Positions 13,226-15,514 of a stretch of DNA of 15,514 nt are shown here, piece by piece. The notes below the pieces were generated by a model, which saw only the letters and a program-made list of their open reading frames with translations, was not told the DNA's origin and made no database searches. Location: positions 1 through 15,514 of the forward strand of contig CAMLRX010000119.1 of the NCBI GenBank assembly GCA_946482545.1, given 5' to 3'. This stretch comes from an uncultured Flavihumibacter sp. Lineage in GTDB: Bacteria > Bacteroidota > Bacteroidia > Chitinophagales > Chitinophagaceae. The position numbers and the translations under genes are program-made. Positions within the stretch are counted from its first letter, which is position 1; each line of letters starts with the position of its first letter.

Positions 13226-15514
13226 TTAAAGACCGATTCTTACACCAAGTGTCAGTTCCCTGGTAGTGGGATACATACTGAGGTCGCGCCCTCCACCGAT
13301 TACGCTTCTCGGATCATCACTTACTTCAGGATCTAAACCGGGGTAATTGGTAATCTGGAAGAGGTTGGTGGCGGAGAGGTAGAAATTCGCGCTCCGTAAT
13401 CCAACTGCGTCCGCTGCTTTACGGGGCAGATCGTAACCAAATGTGAGGGATTTAAGTTTGATGAAAGAACCATCGTACACACTGTAATTGCTCATGAACT
13501 CACTCGTTCCGTACATGAGCCTGCCGCGTGTTGTGCTGGGATTATCAACGGTCCACCTGTCGAGGATACGAACACCTCTGTTGTAGGCGTTGTTCATGCT
13601 TCTGTCGCGCACATCGGCCTGGAACAGGATATCGTTGCCGTAAGAGAAATTGAACAGGGTGGTAAGGTTGAAGTTTTTGTAAGAGAATGTATTGGTGATA
13701 CCGCCATAGAAGTCGGGGTTCATGTTGCCGATCACATCCTGTTTGTATTGGAGGTAACGAACGCTTCCAACTTGTGTAAGGAGGGATGTGTCAAACTTCA
13801 TGTCTCCGGCATTGAAATAGGGATTGAACAACCCGGCGAAATATACTGCGTTCATATAATCCTGTGCGTCTTTGAGGGAAGGCGCGATGCCGATGGCCAC
13901 CCTGCCATAGATGAGCCCCAGGGGGTCGCCTTCGCGTACAATACTGGTACCGAGGTTGAGCGCGTTCCTGTCGTTGGGGTTTGAGAAGGGTCCGCCACGG
14001 ATCTCGGATACTTTGGACCTGTTGCCGGAGATATTGAAGGCAATGTTCCAGTTGAAATCCTTCGACTTCACAATATCGCCCCTCAGTTCCAGTTCCAGTC
14101 CGCTGTTACGGATTTTCGCGATGTTCATGATCACGCTTCCGTACGCATAGCTTGGCGGCGTTGTCATGTTCAGCAGCAAGCCATCTGTATTTTTTTCATA
14201 GTAACCGAAAGTACCACGAAGCCTGTTGTTGAGCAATACGAAATCGAGCCCGAGGTCTTTCTGCAAGGTTCTTTCCCACTCGATGCCTTCGTTACCCAGT
14301 TGTGTGGGGATAAAAGCGCTGGTTCCCGCATAAGCGTTGGGCGTGTACAACGACCTGTACAGGTAGTTCCCAATACTTTGTGACCCTGTAAAACCTATAC
14401 TGGCCCTTATTTTCAGGTCATTCACCCACTTCACGTCTTTCATGAAGTTTTCCTGGGAAATCCGCCAGGCCACGGCGCCGGAAGGGAAATAAGCAGCCTG
14501 TTTACCGGGCGCGAATTTGGAAGAGATATCATTACGGCCGGTGAACGTGAAAAGGTATTTTTCTTTCCAGGCGTAGTTGGCACGCACATAGAAGGAGAGC
14601 AGGGAATATTCACCGGAAGGACTGCTGCCCTGCACACGTGTAGGTATAGCCGCAGAATTCAGGTTATTCAGGAAATTATCGTTGGGATAACCACGCCCTT
14701 CAGCCGAGAAAAATTCAGTGGTGTATTTCTCCCAGGAAGTACCACCCAACAGGTTCAGGCGATGGTCTGGATTGAATTGTTTGTCCCAGGTAAGCGTATT
14801 CTCAAAAAACGAGTTGGCCGTGGTACTGTTCGATTGCGAACCCACACCGCCGCTGGATGATGTTCCACCCTGGCTGTTGGGGTTGGCGATTTCCAGGTAA
14901 CTGGGAATATAGTTGCGCTGGCGGTAATTGCTGTAGTTGATGGAAGCCGTTGACTTGAACTTGAGTTCTTTCAGGATATCATATTCAGCCGAAAGCGAGC
15001 CCAGCACTGTGATGTTCTTACCCTGGTTGATGGCCGTGGCCATAGCGATCGGGTTCTGAATACCAAAATCGGAGCCTGCTCCCACTGGTGTGAGTGTGGC
15101 GAAACGCTGGTCGAAATTGGTGAAAGAACCGTCATCATTGTAGGGCTTGAAGATAGGCGGCGCCATCATCGCACTGTTGTAGATGCCGTTGGTGATATCG
15201 GTAGTGGAGAAAGCATAGTCCATATTAGTGATCACCCGGAGTTTGCTGGTAATCTCATTGTCCAGGCTCACCTTTCCGGCGATTCTGCTGAAATCCGTAC
15301 CCAGCAACACACCTTTCTGATTGGAATAAGCGAGCGAGGTGTAATACCTTGAACCGGAGCCACCGCCTCTTACCGAGAGGTTCGCGTTCTGCGTGATGCC
15401 TGTGCGGAGGATCATGCCCAGCCAGTCGGTATCCACAGAGCCGTCGCCCAGTAAAGCAGGATTGTTGACCAATGCAGTGGCCACGCCGTTAGCGGGACGG
15501 TTCAACCGCTGGTC
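13226..15514 (-). CDS. SusC/RagA-family TonB-dependent outer-membrane transporter, C-terminal part (cut by right edge)
   Basis: The frame is open to the window edge and gives 762 residues. It starts within the plug-to-barrel region (NPALLGDGSVDTDWLGMILRT, then GITQNANLSVRGGGSGSRYYTSLAY, a hallmark of SusC proteins) and runs through the beta-barrel, with GTFGYYEKNTDGLLLN and NSGLELELRGDIVKSKDFNW. It ends in TRELTLGVRIGL, a fitting C-terminal barrel strand. About 250-300 residues, including signal peptide, carboxypeptidase-like domain, TonB box and most of the plug, lie outside. Whether an STN domain exists, which would indicate sigma/anti-sigma control, cannot be seen. It pairs with the SusD gene 17 bp downstream. 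Confidence 0.94.
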   Translation of the reverse strand, partial: DQRLNRPANGVATALVNNPALLGDGSVDTDWLGMILRTGITQNANLSVRGGGSGSRYYTSLAYSNQKGVLLGTDFSRIAGKVSLDNEITSKLRVITNMDYAFSTTDITNGIYNSAMMAPPIFKPYNDDGSFTNFDQRFATLTPVGAGSDFGIQNPIAMATAINQGKNITVLGSLSAEYDILKELKFKSTASINYSNYRQRNYIPSYLEIANPNSQGGTSSSGGVGSQSNSTTANSFFENTLTWDKQFNPDHRLNLLGGTSWEKYTTEFFSAEGRGYPNDNFLNNLNSAAIPTRVQGSSPSGEYSLLSFYVRANYAWKEKYLFTFTGRNDISSKFAPGKQAAYFPSGAVAWRISQENFMKDVKWVNDLKIRASIGFTGSQSIGNYLYRSLYTPNAYAGTSAFIPTQLGNEGIEWERTLQKDLGLDFVLLNNRLRGTFGYYEKNTDGLLLNMTTPPSYAYGSVIMNIAKIRNSGLELELRGDIVKSKDFNWNIAFNISGNRSKVSEIRGGPFSNPNDRNALNLGTSIVREGDPLGLIYGRVAIGIAPSLKDAQDYMNAVYFAGLFNPYFNAGDMKFDTSLLTQVGSVRYLQYKQDVIGNMNPDFYGGITNTFSYKNFNLTTLFNFSYGNDILFQADVRDRSMNNAYNRGVRILDRWTVDNPSTTRGRLMYGTSEFMSNYSVYDGSFIKLKSLTFGYDLPRKAADAVGLRSANFYLSATNLFQITNYPGLDPEVSDDPRSVIGGGRDLSMYPTTRELTLGVRIGL

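Overview
The window looks like chromosomal DNA of a member of the Bacteroidota, probably a Chitinophagaceae-like bacterium (inference). The evidence is a SusC/SusD pair, a C-terminal type IX secretion sorting domain, TlpA proteins with DUF4369-like N-termini, little Shine-Dalgarno signal, and several close matches to the Bacteroidota promoter -7 motif TAnnTTTG. Most genes are on the minus strand. I see no tRNA, rRNA, CRISPR array, transposase or prophage gene.

Layout from left to right. (1) Positions 1-1777, minus: an efflux operon of a HlyD/MacA-like periplasmic adaptor followed by a TolC-family outer-membrane protein cut by the left edge; the two overlap by 4 bp (ATGA). Upstream are a sigma-54-like -24/-12 element and three phased TGTCCG/CGGACA half-sites, which suggests control by an enhancer-binding response regulator. 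(2) 2007-5859: single genes in mixed orientation. They are a membrane-anchored HSL-like alpha/beta hydrolase (plus), a two-domain PhnB/VOC protein (minus), two divergent 119-residue secreted proteins of unknown function, and a class I SAM-dependent methyltransferase (minus). The region between the two small secreted genes holds repeated AAACCATT octamers, a promoter match and a perfect intrinsic terminator, and may encode a very short RNA or a structured leader. (3) 5937-8063, minus: a secreted protein with an IPT/TIG domain, seven FG-GAP/VCBS calcium-binding repeats (a predicted seven-bladed propeller) and a T9SS type A sorting domain. (4) 8271-15514, minus: a SusC (cut by the right edge)-SusD pair, a strong hairpin terminator, then two TlpA-type genes 6 bp apart. 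The first TlpA gene encodes a double protein with two thioredoxin domains and the second a single one, so three CxxC thioredoxin domains lie downstream of one SusCD pair.

How the genes may work together: the SusCD complex would import a nutrient across the outer membrane by TonB-driven transport, and the exported TlpA proteins would do thiol-disulfide chemistry in the envelope, on either the imported substrate or the envelope proteins. The substrate cannot be read from the sequence; no glycoside hydrolase or peptidase is present beside the pair within the window. The adaptor/TolC operon would export something from the cell with an inner-membrane pump that is not in view.

The most interesting items are the phased operator and sigma-54-like promoter (1823-1930), the repeated octamers and short self-terminating transcript unit (4656-4830), and the SusCD plus triple-thioredoxin locus.
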